Program-made: the position numbers and the translations under genes
Shown: positions 1 to 12,035 of the stretch, one piece after another
Numbering within the stretch: the stretch's first letter is position 1
Layout of the letters: the number at the start of each line of letters is the position of its first letter
From: Heliocidaris erythrogramma
Taxonomy: Eukaryota; Echinodermata; Echinoidea; Camarodonta; Echinometridae
NCBI GenBank assembly: GCA_025617745.1
Contig: CM046863.1
Location: forward strand, 1,302,001 to 1,366,000
Length of the DNA stretch: 64,000 nucleotides
Reading direction: 5' to 3'
Notes under the pieces: generated by a model
What the model was told of the DNA's origin: nothing
Database searches by the model: none
Seen by the model: only the letters and a program-made list of their open reading frames with translations

Positions 1-750
1 ATTGTTCCAAAATTCGAACCCTTCATCTCAGGAAGCCTCTTGTTATACACTGTTTTGATTTACAAAATAATGTAAGCGTACGTACTGAATATCAGAATGT
101 GGTGTGGCCAAAAAATGCAATTTCGCCAAACGGGCTGGCTCAAACTGCCAGGAGAGTCAGCCCGCCGCCACAACACAGGATGAACATTTTGGAAAGTTTC
201 GCTAAAACTTTATGAAAAGTGCATAGAAATAGAAAATGAATATGGTAACGACGATAGAATTAGATCAAATAAGGTAACGTGAATAAAATAACACGAAGAA
301 GAGGAGATGGGATGGTAATGATAACTATGATGATAAAATAATGATAATTATATTGATATAATAAACACGAAAATGAAGAAATTAAAGAATATAACGAACA
401 GTACGATAGGATGATGATGATGACAATGATGCACCTGCATAAGCTGCCCCAGCTAAAGGCAAACATATAACAACCCTGAAGGTGACGAAATAACAATAAC
501 GAAACGAAGAGGTGGAAAGGCAGTAATGAGTACAATCACAATCCTCAACGGACTGAAACTAGCCCGTCGTTTAACTTCAATGGGGGATATTAGAGAGAAA
601 AGGCAAGCAGCAGGGAGGACTGTGGACACCAGTGAGTAAAGCTTACATATACAGCTCCTTCATAAAGCCCCATTCTTTACCTCTTTTATATGTCGCTGTG
701 GGAAACTGGAAAAAAGACATTAAGAGAACTCTACCCCAGTACAATTCAAT
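1..750. other. No recognisable gene; AT-rich edge region
   Basis: I see no coding signal here. The segment is AT-rich with many GAT/AAT runs, and the longest open frame is a low-complexity chance frame. The right part may include the terminal sequence of the DIRS-type element that follows, but I could not find its end repeats. Confidence 0.5.
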
Positions 751-765
751 TAATTAAATGGCCGT

Positions 766-3452
766 TTAGCACGGTCGCGGCAGACGTTGCGGCCCAATAC
801 GAAAGAAATGACAGGAATAAAAGACAACAGGTAAACCGATAAAGTTTATCCCTCGCTTCAACTTTCCACTGAACTCATGTCTCGTTAACGGATGCGTGTC
901 GAAATGCCGAAAAAAGGCGACCCCAGTACCACTACGGATAGATAGGTAATCTTCCACGGCTCGTACTGGACACATGAGAGCCATGTCGTTGGGAGGAATT
1001 ACAATGCGACACCCCCTCCCTGTTTGATCCGTTTTAGACCTACGAACTGTTACATGCAAATTTCTGTTACTGTTTGTACCCCATATGTGAACGTCCTCCT
1101 GTGATAAGGGAAAGGGACCTATTTTGGATTTTGCTGTGAACTCCCCCACCCGAAGAAAACCAAAAAACGCTACCAGAAATGCGGCTCGAAATAACGCCTG
1201 GTCGTAGGTACTCTTGCAAACGTGTGAAATGGAATTGATAATTGATTTGAGAATGGGCAAAGTTATGGGACATCGTGTATCATGGCGGGCATTTCTGCGC
1301 CTACATCCGTCAACCAATCGACGAATTACAAAACCGTTTGTTATATCGGGCCATCCTAATGCCTGGATACCGAAAGCTATACCAGAAATATATGTACTAA
1401 TAGTTGAAAGAAAAGATATAAATTGAGCGACTTGCTCAACATCTGGTTTAATACTTATATCGTAGTGATATCGCAACCTAAACTGCTGGAATGCAGACCA
1501 GGCTTTCTCGTAAGTAGAGTGAGTACTCGGCGCTCGAGAAAACAGGAGGCGATTCCTTTCTATAAGAAGCTCTGCCATAGATGGGTGGGTAGGTCGCATC
1601 CTAGCCGATCCGCGCCCGGCGCCAGGTGACGAAACCTGTCCATCTGAAAACGAGAGAGGGAGTCAGCTATTTCGTTGCGAGAGCCAGGCACATAGCGAGC
1701 TTTGAACAAAATATTGAACTTCAAGCAAAGCCCGACAACCTTCTCACTAACTTCATGATGTGGGGGCACTTGTGGGGGGAATTGACGACATGCACGACAG
1801 TCTGGTTATCTGACCAGAATAGGACTTTTTTGTTACCTAAATGCGCCCCCCCCCCTCAACGTAAGTTTCTGTTGTGCCTCGAAATTACGCAACACTGTCT
1901 GCCAGGTTTCTACCTATTTTCTTGGTACACGAACTTTGAGCGCCGCTGGATCGATTTCCAAACCTAAAAACGTGATAGTGGAAACAGGTCCATCGGTTTT
2001 CTCGCTCGCTATTGGGACCCAAAAAACTTCGCACATAGCCATGAAGTGTCCCATAGACGATTCGCACTCTTTCCGCGTCGCGCCCGCGAAAAAGAAATCG
2101 TCCAAGTAATGTAGGACCCGCTCAGTCCCGGCAACTTTACGACAACAAAACTCCAGAAATGTACTAAATCGCTCAAAGTGCGCACATGAGATTGAGCAGC
2201 CCATAGGCAAGCACCTATCATAGTAATATTTGCCGTCTAAGCAAAAGCCGAGGAGTTCGAAATCCGAAGGGTGGACCGGCAGCAATCGAAAGGCCGACGA
2301 CACGGGACGACGCGTACCAGTAAAAACCAAGTGGAAAACCATATTGAAAACCTGAAATAAGCTGCGCATCATCTTGACGATTGTTGTAGGTACTCAGAAA
2401 AGGAAGCATTCTTTTTAAGTTAATTGGCGTTCGGGCCAGCCCTTTGCCTCTTGTTTGGGGCACTGGTTTGCTTAGTGCATGAGCTGGAGTCGTGCGTGGT
2501 TGCCGCACAGTTTCCGCAGTTGTGCGCATAGCGGCAGTTGGTACGGCTACATGACCCGGTGCCATTGAAAGCGAAGCAGAGCAAGGTGGGACGTGGGCCG
2601 ACTCCACGGAGCGACCCATATTGCCGCGAGGGAAAACCGCGCCTCGACCCTCGGTCGTAAGGCCGAAAGGGCTGGCTGCGGGAGAGGGCAGGCGGGCCAG
2701 AAGGATTAACCGCTTGGCTCGATGTCGCCCACGACCGGTGTGGTTGCCGAGCTTCACGGAGGCAGAATTGCGCATCGTATGAGCGCCAATTAAAGCCCCC
2801 ATACCGGACTATCGAACGCTCACGCCGGGTGACGTTCTAAATAGATGGACGCAAAGACCAGAAAAGCAGACGTCCACTGCCCAATATCATAAATCGCTTG
2901 AGCCTTGCTTTGCGGGCGCAGAACTACCGATGACCCCGCGGAACAAAAACTAAAAGTTTGAATCGAAGTGTCTTTGGCACTATCCCTTTTCAGCAAAAGA
3001 CCCAGCTCTATGAATTCGCCCCTCCAGATCTTCTCCTTAATAGTAGCCGGTACCTCTCCGCCTAGCTCATCGCAAACACAGCTCAGCATAGCCGGCTGTG
3101 GAGAGAGGTCGATGCCCGAAGTAACAGGCAGTGAGTGGGCTGAAGGAGGAGGTGGGGATCGAACAGAATTAGGGGGAACATTTTCAAGAGTAGGATATGC
3201 TCCAGCATGCGTATTTATGGCATCGAGTGGGTTTACAAAGGGCCAAGGGGCCCCAATATTATTAGACTCACCGTTTCGTGACTCGCCTGGATCGACGTCA
3301 TCGTCCAATACAACTGCGGCCTGAGGTGCTACATCATGCTCGTCCACATCAGACCTCCGAGAGCGTCGCGCCGCCGCATTCCTGGTCGACCTTTGCTGCC
3401 TCTGCTTCGGCATTATTCTCCAAGTAAAACACAAACCCGGTCCAAAAGTCAA
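766..3452 (-). mobile_element. Broken DIRS-order (tyrosine recombinase) retrotransposon
   Basis: This is a fossil retroelement read on the minus strand. Recognisable parts in element order are a Gag-like basic region (about 3452-2820), reverse transcriptase with a YLDD-type catalytic box (about 2372-1914), an RNase H tail with the phrase YVPGSRNEIADSLSRF (about 1769-1560), and a phage-integrase-like tyrosine recombinase (about 1599-766). This order, with a tyrosine recombinase instead of a DDE integrase, is diagnostic of the DIRS order (DIRS, Ngaro or PAT-like); I cannot choose the family. It is broken, with roughly four or more breaks, and looks moderately old. Terminal repeats were not identified. 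The GC-rich coding part contrasts with the AT-rich surroundings. Confidence 0.85.
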
Positions 3453-4878
3453 GACTAACGAGTCAAGGAAATAGACGAATGTAGCTGATCAGTATTCCAA
3501 AAGAAATTTGCAGACAGTCATCCGATGAAACTGAGTGCACGATCAGCAGCTATCGGCGAAGCGTTCTAAACTCGTTCTAAAAGCTGTGTTGAAGCACTGA
3601 TTTAACGGCTTATTAACGCATTTCATAAGTTAAAAGGTATTAAAGTGCGCCTGGGTACAAAATGTCGCAACCTAAATATCACTCCAACTTTCTTTCTTAT
3701 GCACTGATTTACAAAACTAATGTGATTATTCCAAGACAGATGTTTATCAATTTTGATTCCAGCTATTTTCATTTTACCATTCATACGTATTTTTTTCCGC
3801 CCTCTACTTATTAGCACGAAATTAGTTTTTATTGAGTTTATTAAGTAAGTAAGTTTATTGGCTGTGCACCAGTTTCTTATCTTCTGTATGTTGTCATTCA
3901 CTTCATCTGCATCAATTTCGACCTGGTCAGCTGGAAAAGTAAGGAAAATGTTCGAATAGTCGGTAAACAACCGAAAATTGAAATACTCAGTTACTGAAGA
4001 CAAATCATTTATGTAGATCAAAAATAAAGTTGGCCCTAGTACTGATCCTTGTGGAACACCACATTTTTTTTTTTTTTTGATAATCTTTGTTCACATTGAA
4101 CAAACTGAAATCTGTTACTAAGATGTTCTTTTAACAATTCAAGTGGTAACCCTCGAATGCCGTAATTGGAGAGTTTACCTAAAAATATCATGATTAATGG
4201 TGTCGAAAGCTTTCTTAAAATCAATGAAAACACCAAGTGTGTGGGTGACTTTTCCCTCATCCATAGACTTCAAAGTTGCATTTATCAAATTGATTAATGA
4301 CAATTTGGTACTATGTTTCTTCCGAAAACCGTACCGATAGTAATAGAAAGCATCATTTGTTTCTAAAAAACTGTATTAATCTGATATTTCTTAATTTTTC
4401 AAATATTTTACCTAAGACAGGTCGAGCCGATATGGGTCTATAGTTAACTGGATCCTCTCTCGAGCCTTTTTATGAAGGGAGAGTAACCTTTGCAATTTTC
4501 ATTTCATCCGGAACCTTACCAGTCTCTAATGATAAGTTAAAATATATATGCCAGTGGACCCTGAAGTGTTAAAAAATGACGTGATATTTACGTCGTGGTT
4601 TTCGTCTTTTTTACGTCCTGTAATTACGTCAATAAGACGACAACTTGCACCAACGCAAGACGTCAAGAGGACGTCTTATTTTGACGTCATCTCTACGTCT
4701 TCATTCCTCTTCCCTGATAGCAGAAAGTGTTAAAAATGACGTGATATTTACGTCGCGGTTTTCGTCTTTTTCACGTCCTGTAATTACGTCAATAAGACGA
4801 CAACTTGCACCAACGCAAGACGTCAAGAGGACGTCTTATTTTGACGTCATCTCTACGTCTAAAAAAAATTGTGACCGT

Positions 4879-4945
4879 GGCGAGCCTCGAACCAGGTTCC
4901 GCTGATTGAGAGGCGCTGACGTTACCGATGGACTAACGAATGCTT
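4879..4945 (-). repeat. tRNA-like module (A-box and B-box), left arm
   Basis: On the minus strand the segment reads as a tRNA body: 'TTAGTCCATCGG' resembles the Pol III A-box, and 'GGTTCGAGGCTCGCC' is a T-arm/B-box. The acceptor stem does not pair, so this is a tRNA-derived module and not a working tRNA gene. Its partner lies in inverted orientation at 5046-5108. Confidence 0.55.
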
Positions 4946-5045
4946 CTTGCAATCCAGTTTAGTCATGGGAGTCAAGTAGATAACATGAACTATGTGGTGT
5001 CGTAAATTCATTATGTAACAATATGATCTGCTCTAAATCGTACAA

Positions 5046-5108
5046 TGTGAGTTAGTCTAGCGGTAATGCCAGCAATTCTCGATCAGCGGACCCTGGTTCG
5101 AAGCTCGC
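5046..5108 (+). repeat. tRNA-like module, right arm, inverted partner
   Basis: The plus strand shows 'GTTAGTCTAGCGGTAATGCC' (A-box/D-arm) and 'GGTTCGAAGCTCGCC' (B-box/T-arm). Only part of an acceptor stem can form. It pairs in inverted orientation with the module at 4879-4945. The identical pair recurs at 34048 and 34215. Confidence 0.55.
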
Positions 5109-6490
5109 CTAAATCATTTTTTTTAATGAATGTTTAGCAGTTTAAGGAGCCGGTCCAGCTCCCGTGAAAGTGCTGAAAAAGCACGCTGTGTGCATTCAAT
5201 AGCACTCTGAGTGCAGTCCCTATGCATGCCCTCAAAAAGTGCTATATACAGCACTTCAGTTTTTACAGTGTACAGATGACGTCAAAATAAGACGTCCTCT
5301 TGACGTCTTGCGTTGGTGCAAGTTGTCGTCTTATTGACGTAATTACAGGACGATAAAAAGACGAAAACCGCAACGTAAATATCACGTAATTTTTACCACT
5401 TTCTGCTATCAGGGGATGTGATATATAAGGAGCACTATCTTTAATTAATTTTGCTGGAATATTATCGTGATCACATGTTTTTTTTGTATCTAGTAACAAT
5501 AATTGAGTTCTAACCTCGACCGCAGTTATTGGTTTCCAAAATAGAGAATGCTCAGTATTCTGTCCCAAATATTCACCATATGTTGTAGCTCCATTTGGCA
5601 ATTCATAAATTTGGTCCAATGTTCACAAAGAAGTTATTACATTCATTAACAATGTCAGACACAGATGTCAGTTGCTCACATTTTCCATGAACCTGCTTGA
5701 CAAGTCTGTCCACCTCAACACTTCCACCTGATCTATTTTTACCAGCTAACAACTCATTGATTATAGCCCATGTCTTATTTGTGTCATTCTTATTATTATT
5801 ATTTAACAAATTGCAGTAGTAATTCCTTTTCGCATTTTTTAGTATAGTGGTCAGTACATTTGTATACTTTTTGTACTTATCCACAAGATCCTGACAATGA
5901 TCTGATTTACTAACTTTGACATACATTGTGTGTTTCACACGAATCGATTTCATATCCATGGCTTCTTAGCAGTCTTCCTCTTTCCTAACTGCTTGGCGAT
6001 TGAATCAATTGATCCAATCCTATGCATTGTAATGATGTGAGAGACAGTGTCATCTTCACCCAAAGAATTAATACTGAAGTCGCCCAGAAGAGCACACTTA
6101 TGTTGATCTACTTTACATTTTTTAAACACACTCAAGAAACCATCTAGAAATTCCTTCACATTAGTATTAGGTTTTCTATAGATTATCCCAACTGTAACTT
6201 TTATATCATCTGTAATATTGATTTCTAACCAAAGGGATTCTGCATGATTAATGCTATATTCCAAACACCTGTACTTTAGTGATGTACTGACGTATGCTCC
6301 AACCCCCCCCCCCCCCCTCCTCTTGAATCGCTGGGGCGACAATTTACTACAAGAGAATATCCTTCTATACTGAATATCGACATGTTGGTCACATTCCATA
6401 CCTCAGACATACCAATAACATCAAACCTTGTATGAATACAATCTTCAAACAATAATTTAAAAGCTTCAAAATTTTTAGACAAATATCGAA

Positions 6491-7153
6491 CATTAATTGT
6501 GAGATAACTTTAAGGAATTCGTTCTATCAAATTTAAGAACATTATCGAATGAATTTGGGGTCAATTTATGATAAAAATGTGTATTATTCATTTTAAGGAC
6601 GCTTTAAAAAAATGCCTCCACACGGGGAGGTGGAATGATACATTATTCCATGAAATGCGGTTTGAAGTCTTTGTAATTAATGTTGTCGACGCCAACTTCA
6701 AAGAGGTCATCTGGTGAGGACATGGTTACAAATTCGTCATCCGTCATCTTGCATACTATGTTGAAGGTTTGCTTCATCAAACTATGTAAGTATGGTATAT
6801 ACATTTTTATTTCCAAGTTGCTGTAATATTTGATATGAAATAAAATAGCACAGTTATAGTTTTAATTATTGAAAACTGTTAACATTGTTTTTCTCCTTAC
6901 CTGCTGTCTTAGTTATGTTAGACAACTAAATATGTGATATATATTCAGTTGGTGAACATATCAAAGACAAGTACGGAGAAAATCAAAGAAATGATAACGG
7001 GGAGATGGATCTTTTGACTGATGAGTTTTTAATCAATATTTCTCACTTTCATAAATTCATCTGTAAAGACTTGTATGTAATCATTAATTAAATTCAGTGG
7101 CGTACTCAGACTGGTTAAACAAGGGGGCAAAAGCCGGGGGGGGGGGGGGGGGG
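6491..7153. repeat. Segmentally duplicated flank (left half)
   Basis: There is no gene. From about 6757 the sequence closely matches 14163-14505 ('GTTTGCTTCATCAAACTATG', then the stretch ending 'GGGGGCAAAAGCC' and a G-run). The match stops at the edge of the 3.6-kb inverted-repeat element and resumes beyond it. The G-run at 7136-7153 is the insertion site. Confidence 0.8.
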
Positions 7154-7449
7154 TGTAGAGCCCACAAATGTAAAAATCAACCACAAATGTAACAATTACC
7201 ACAAAATTAATGTAAAAACATTACGCCCAAAAATGTCATAATAACCACAAATGTCATAACATGTCAACAACAAATGTATAAATAACCACAGATGTAATAA
7301 AAATCGCCCACAAATGTAAAAATCTGTTTAAGCACAAATGTACAAACATTTCGCCTACAAATGTAAAAATTTCCATTTTTACCACAAATGTCATAACCAC
7401 AAATGTAAAAACTCATTACTTGCAAATAATGCACCGATGTAAGTTATTA

Positions 7450-8275
7450 CGGTAAATTGCCACTTGGTCTAATGCCAATTGGTCTAAAAACCAAATAGTC
7501 CAACATCATTCGGTCTATTCGTCCATCACCAATTCGTCTAAACTACATTTCGTCTAATGGTCATTTGGTCTAATAATCTGTTTAATCACCACTTCGTTTA
7601 TAGCCAATTCGTATAAAACCAATTTGGTTTAATTCCCATGTGGTCTAAACGTCACTTGGTCTAATAATCAGTTCGTCTAATGTTCACTTCGTGCAATCTA
7701 TTTCGGCTAAAAACAATTGGTCTAATAACCAAATGGTCTAATCACCATTTCGTCTAATAGCCATTTTGTCTAAGCCCAGTTGGTCTAACAGCCACATCGT
7801 TTAATCATCACTTCGTCTAATTACCTTTTTTGCTAATCATCGTTTGGTCCAATTCTCAGTTCGTCTAATGACAGTTTGGTCTAATGTTCACTTTGTCTAA
7901 TATCCATTGGTCTAATGCTATAGACAAACTTTAACCTGTCATAGTTATATAGATTTATTGCCACTTGGTCTACAGCCAGTTGGTCTAATAGCCAATTGGT
8001 CTAGCATCATTCCATCTAATATCAGTTGGTCTACTAACCAATTGGTATAATCATCATTTCGTCCATTTACCATTTGTTCTAACGTCTAATTACCATTTGG
8101 TCTATAGTCAATTCGTCTAATGAACATTTGGCCTAAACAATTTGATCTAATAACCATTTGGTCTAATTGCCATTTCGTCTAATCAACAAATGGTCTAAAC
8201 CCAATTGGTCTAATACCCATGTGGTATACACATCGTTTGTCTAATTGGTCTAATAACCAACTGGGCTAATTTCTT
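7450..8275 (+). repeat. Degenerate array, core TTGGTCTAAT, about 15-16 bp period
   Basis: Several dozen units repeat the word GGTCTAA or CGTCTAA with a variable linker such as TNACCAATT. The core is well kept and the linkers drift, which resembles an array of protein-binding sites more than a plain microsatellite. The reverse-complement form (TTAGACCAAATGG) makes up 44690-45575 and 9560-9722. Confidence 0.85.
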
Positions 8276-8579
8276 GTTTCCCCTCTACTACTCTAGGTGG
8301 CTTGACTAAACAGTCAGGCCTCGGTTCGGCGCACTAGCCGATATTTTCGAACTTTTTTGCAGTAATTGTATGTTAAGTTTACTTGGGGTGGTGGGGGAGT
8401 ACAAAAAAGAGGAGAAAAAGGTGACCTGATGGAGCATGGCATGAATTAATTACATGTGCTTAATCTAGTGAATAAATTGATTAATCAATTAATCAATTAA
8501 TATGTTTAGTGAATTTTCAATTATTGTTTTAATGCACTTTGCTTTTGTTATATTGTTTTTTATCCCTTCATTTCTTTCG

Positions 8580-8615
<36 letters not shown>

Positions 8616-8627
8616 TTGTATATATAT

Positions 8628-8752
8628 GGTTATGGGGACATTCGCATTGTTATACGTCATGCCAATGTCCCCATTACCGGGCTCCATGTCCCCGTAATCG
8701 GGTTGTTTTCTCACTGACGGAATAAATCCCATTGTTATAGGTCCCCATAACC
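8628..8752. mobile_element. Mini inverted-repeat element, GGTTATGGGGAC ends
   Basis: About 125 bp bounded by GGTTATGGGGAC and GTCCCCATAACC, set in TA simple repeats. Its interior carries the word GACGGAATAAA, which is shared with the CATAGGGGGAATCC elements at 18058 and 59882. It is probably a tiny MITE. Confidence 0.65.
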
Positions 8753-9463
8753 ACAGTTTTGTATGTATATATATATATAAAGCTTTATCCTTCTATAATT
8801 TCTCTCTTTCGTTATTTTATTCCTTGCTTTTATCCTTTCATTTTTCCATATTTCCTTTAGTTGTGTTATTCTTTAATTCCTTTTATCACCTCTTCCATCT
8901 TTCCATATTTTAATCTATACCTTATTTCTTTTATCATTTTTCTCTTTCTCTCTCTGTGTTTTTCTCTCTTTATTTCTTGGTTTATCTTTCTATCATTTTG
9001 CCAATTTTGCATTATTCTTTCTTTTTATCTTTTTTTTTTGCTTTTCATCTCTAATTTCGTTATGTTATTTTTCTTCTTCTTCTTTCTTGCTTTTGTTTGG
9101 GGAGCAGGGGGGGGGGGGCTTGTTTACAATCTTCTCTTCCATCTTTCGCCGTGGTTTTCTTTATTCTGCTTCCATTTCTCTCTTTCTCTTTCCCTATTGT
9201 ATTGTTATTCATCGATTTATCTTCACTTTCGTCTTTCATTATAGTACTCTTTATGTTCATTCTTCCATCATCATTCTCATTGTGTCATTCTGTTTCTATC
9301 CATTATTATCATCAATATAACGACATGTACCAAAATGCAGGGAAATGGAACGTTTTTGGACTTTTGAACATATTGCGAGCGAGCGAAGCGATCGGCCAAA
9401 CATTATTACAATGTATATACATGTACACTGTATATCTTTAAAATGTGACCTCTTTTTTTTAAA

Positions 9464-9506
<43 letters not shown>

Positions 9507-9559
9507 GCATAATCATCAAACAAAATTATATGAAACGTGTCTACTGAAAGAGTGAAGGG

Positions 9560-9722
9560 GCTATTAGACGAATTACTATAGGCCAAATGGTAAATAGACG
9601 AAATGACAATTATACCAAATGGTAATTGGACGAAATGATGATTAGGCCAATTGGTTATTGGACCAACTAATATTTGACCGAATGATGTTAGACCAATTGG
9701 CTGTAGACCAAGTGGCAATAAA
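9560..9722 (-). repeat. Short inverted array of the GGTCTAAT unit
   Basis: Degenerate units of TTAGACCAAATGG type, in reverse orientation to the array at 7450-8275. They form the inner part of the right arm of the foldback element and abut a long TA repeat (about 9467-9502). Confidence 0.8.
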
Positions 9723-10267
9723 CCCTTTATTTTTAATCAAAACAACAGCGTGCGTCGTATATTGTAGGTCCTCTGCATTCATATTATATTTGATTATCAC
9801 TATAGATTGAAACGATAACATTCAGGTTTCAGGCATTTCTCAAATATTTCATCATTAAAAATCGCGTGAATAAAAAAGTATTATTAACCATATCAGACAT
9901 CTGAGCAATGCAATTTTTACATTTTATTGCCCGGCTTTGCCAAGCTAACATAATTGCGGGCCGATAAATTGTTTATTGCGCGGTTTCGAAAGTCAATGGG
10001 ATTTTGCGTGTTAAATAGCGGGCAATAAATTTTATTTTTACAATATTTTCGAGTTCGCTCTAGACGTCTGATTCTGTTAATAATAATGATATGGACTGGC
10101 TACTTTCGGGGGATACAACATTAATTGCCCTCACTAGAATCGTATTAGTTGCTGTTCTATGTAGAGATCGATGGTTATCTGAATGTTTCTTGCCATTGAA
10201 GTTTATGATCAGCTCCTCGACCCCGGTCTCTGTAAACTGATCATAAAAGGGAAACCACTAGTAAACA

Positions 10268-10736
10268 TTTTTGTCATTTGCGGTTGACATGTTTTGACAT
10301 TTGTGGTAAAGGGTGTTTCAATATTTTAGGGATTTTAATGGTCATGAAAATCTGTCACACACGCATATACGCGCACAAACACATACATCTTAAAATAACT
10401 TATCTTACATGGGTACATTATGGACGCAATGAGTTTTTACATTTGCGGTCGACATGTTATGACATTTGTGGTAAAAATGGAATTTTTTACATTTGTAGGC
10501 GAAATGTTTTTATATACATTTGTGGTTAAACAGATTTTTACATTTGTGGGCGATTTTTATCATATTTGTGGTTATTTCTACATTTATGGTTGACATGTTA
10601 TGACATTTGTGGTTATTATGACATTTGCGGGTGCAATGTTTATACATTTGTGGTTATTTTTACATTTGTGGTTGATTTTTACATTTGTGGTTATTTTTAA
10701 AATTTGTGGTTGATTTTTACATTTGTGGGCTCTACA
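10268..10736 (-). repeat. Right terminal array, ACATTTGTGG units
   Basis: 18-19 bp degenerate units (TTTTACATTTGTGGTTA) end in GGGCTCTACA, the mirror of the left end of the element. A gap of single-copy-like sequence (about 10315-10420, 'CACACACGCATATACGC') interrupts the array. That same gap is where the second copy took a Penelope insertion. Confidence 0.8.
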
Positions 10737-11105
10737 GGGGGTGACACACAAAATCACAAAATCAAGTCAAATCAAATCAAATCAATTGAATTAAAATCCA
10801 AAATTTTGGATTATCATCAACAATACAGATACAGAGAAAGATTCAAAATAGGTTACAGATGATCAAAACAAAACTTCAATCAGTGAAAAATAACAAAGCA
10901 CTTTATTATTGTAGAAATTATATTTCGTCATGAAAACAGATATTATTCCGTCATATTCGGGCACCTCCCTGCCTGGATATAACGGTGCTCTCCGCGCAAC
11001 ATGGATCTCTAATTATTACGAACAAGCGAAGCGATCGACCTAAAATGACATTTTCTTTAAAACGTTATTGCTCCCTCAAAATACACAAATGATTAAAACA
11101 ATGTA
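10737..11105. repeat. Segmentally duplicated flank (right half)
   Basis: The match to about 14512-14830 begins exactly at the right edge of the foldback element ('GGTGACACACAAAATCAC' versus 'GGTGACATACAACATCAC'). It starts with AAATC-type repeats that look like the 3' tail of a CR1-like LINE and ends near 'GAAGCGATCG'. Confidence 0.8.
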
Positions 11106-11204
11106 CATTATAACAATAATATATTAATATGTGCCATCTTGCTGCTCGAAAATGGAGATATTTAAGATATTTCACCTTGAAGGAAACTTACACCGCTTTA
11201 TTCG

Positions 11205-11455
11205 AATTCCGGTTCGAATCCCGTCACGGCGCTAATCTCCTTTGGCAAGACATTCATCTACATTTGCCACTCTCCGCCCAGGTGAAGTAAATGGGTACCC
11301 GGTAGGAAGAAATTCCTTGAATGCTTTAGCACCTATTATGGCAGCTCGGCTAAAGCCGGGGTAATAATGTGATACTTTGTATTAAGCGCAGTAGAGTATA
11401 TTCATATAGTAGCTGCGCTATATAAATGGACATATTACTATTATTATTTCTATTT
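11205..11455 (+). mobile_element. tRNA-derived SINE
   Basis: It begins at a B-box-like 'GGTTCGAATCCCG' and continues into a body containing 'AAATGGGTACCCGG'. It ends in 'GCGCTATATAAATG' followed by TATT-type repeats. This head, body and tail form is typical of deuterostome tRNA SINEs. The A-box part of the head is not clear, so the copy is probably 5'-truncated. Confidence 0.7.
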
Positions 11456-11659
11456 ACTGGGTATCACAGATAAATGCCGTTGTTGTCTGCAACGTATTTA
11501 AAATATAACCAGCCAACATTTGCTCCGAGCTAACTCTAAATTTAGACGAAAAAGAGCTTTAAAAAGGCTATATTCTTCACTTCGATACAATAAGTGTTCT
11601 GTGCTATATTATTCAGAATTATCTCAATGAGAATAAGATGAGGGATTGGGAGGTTATAT

Positions 11660-12035
11660 GTCGTTTTTCAGAAGGTTCATAATTCAGAAGGTTTGTTACT
11701 CCGACGGTTCGTAATTTCGAAAAAAGGAATTTGGTTTATACTTCAGAAAATTAGAAAGGATTCGTATGTTCAAAGATTCGTAATTCCTAAAATTTGGGTA
11801 TGGTTCTATTGCATTTTCGGAATTGCGAACCTTCAGAATTATGAACCCCTTTCCAATTTCGGAATTACGAACCCTATTTCATATTTGAAATTACGAACCT
11901 TCGGAGTAATGAATCAAATATTTGGAATTATGAACCCCATGACCATGTCATTTTCGAAATTATGAACCCCCTACTCTGAGAAATTTGTGTTTCGGAATTA
12001 TTAACCCTCGGAATTATGAACCTTCGGAAAAACGA
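11660..12035. repeat. Palindromic array of GGAATTATGAACC units
   Basis: Degenerate units alternate GTTCGTAATTTCG (left, about 11676-11800) with CGAAATTACGAACC (right, about 11815-12035), so the array as a whole folds back on itself. Unit spacing is irregular, about 20-30 bp. A long G-run follows at about 12079-12101. No gene is visible. Confidence 0.7.

Larger units (their letters stand above)
4553..5417. mobile_element. tRNA-bearing foldback element, rearranged copy nested in LINE
   Basis: The arms are rich in ACGTC/GACGT words and end with 'CTGCTATCAGGG' on the right. The left arm is present twice in tandem (4560-4700 and about 4713-4862), the second starting at 'CCCTGATAGCAG', so this copy is rearranged relative to the clean copy at 33792-34583. 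The core carries two tRNA-like segments in opposite orientation. It separates two parts of one LINE RT region, so it inserted after the LINE. Flanks on both sides are short AT steps and no certain target duplication is visible. Confidence 0.8.
3638..6490 (-). mobile_element. LINE (CR1/L2/Jockey group), copy 1, interrupted
   Basis: This is a non-LTR retrotransposon on the minus strand. The 5' part (about 6482-5950) encodes an APE-type endonuclease, with 'DVIGMSEVWN' near its start and 'LLGDF' further on. The linker and first RT blocks lie at about 5959-5418 ('DTKKTCDHDNIPAKLI'). After a nested insertion, RT resumes at about 4550 ('NLSLETGKVP' on the minus strand) and runs to 3638, where the catalytic box reads FTDYSN instead of the expected FADDSN. 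A C-run at 6303-6318 coincides with a frame change in the endonuclease, so the copy is dead. It stops inside the post-RT region, at the phrase shared with copy 2 at about 60897, so its true 3' end is missing. The two copies are close over the shared 3' part. Confidence 0.85.
7154..10736. mobile_element. TU-like foldback element, copy 1, about 3.58 kb
   Basis: The ends are inverted: TGTAGAGCCCACAAATG at the left and its reverse complement at the right. Each end is an array of degenerate 18-19 bp units built on ACAAATGTNAAAA (7154-7440; about 10268-10736). Inside the left array is a long array of about 15-16 bp units with core TTGGTCTAAT (about 7450-8275). A short array of the same unit in opposite orientation lies at about 9560-9722. 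The core holds AT and pyrimidine-rich simple sequence and no transposase that I can see, so the element looks non-autonomous. Tandem-unit inverted ends are the hallmark of foldback transposons (sea urchin TU, Drosophila FB and Galileo). A second copy, inverted, lies at 42218-45872. Confidence 0.8.

Noticed and set aside
260-535. 91-codon frame on the minus strand
   Set aside because: Hydrophobic, low-complexity translation of GAT/AAT repeats; no homology phrase.
7450-8275. CRISPR-like look of a repeat with spacers
   Set aside because: Repeats are 6-10 bp and degenerate, spacers are also alike, the context is eukaryotic and there are no cas genes. It is a minisatellite in a foldback end.
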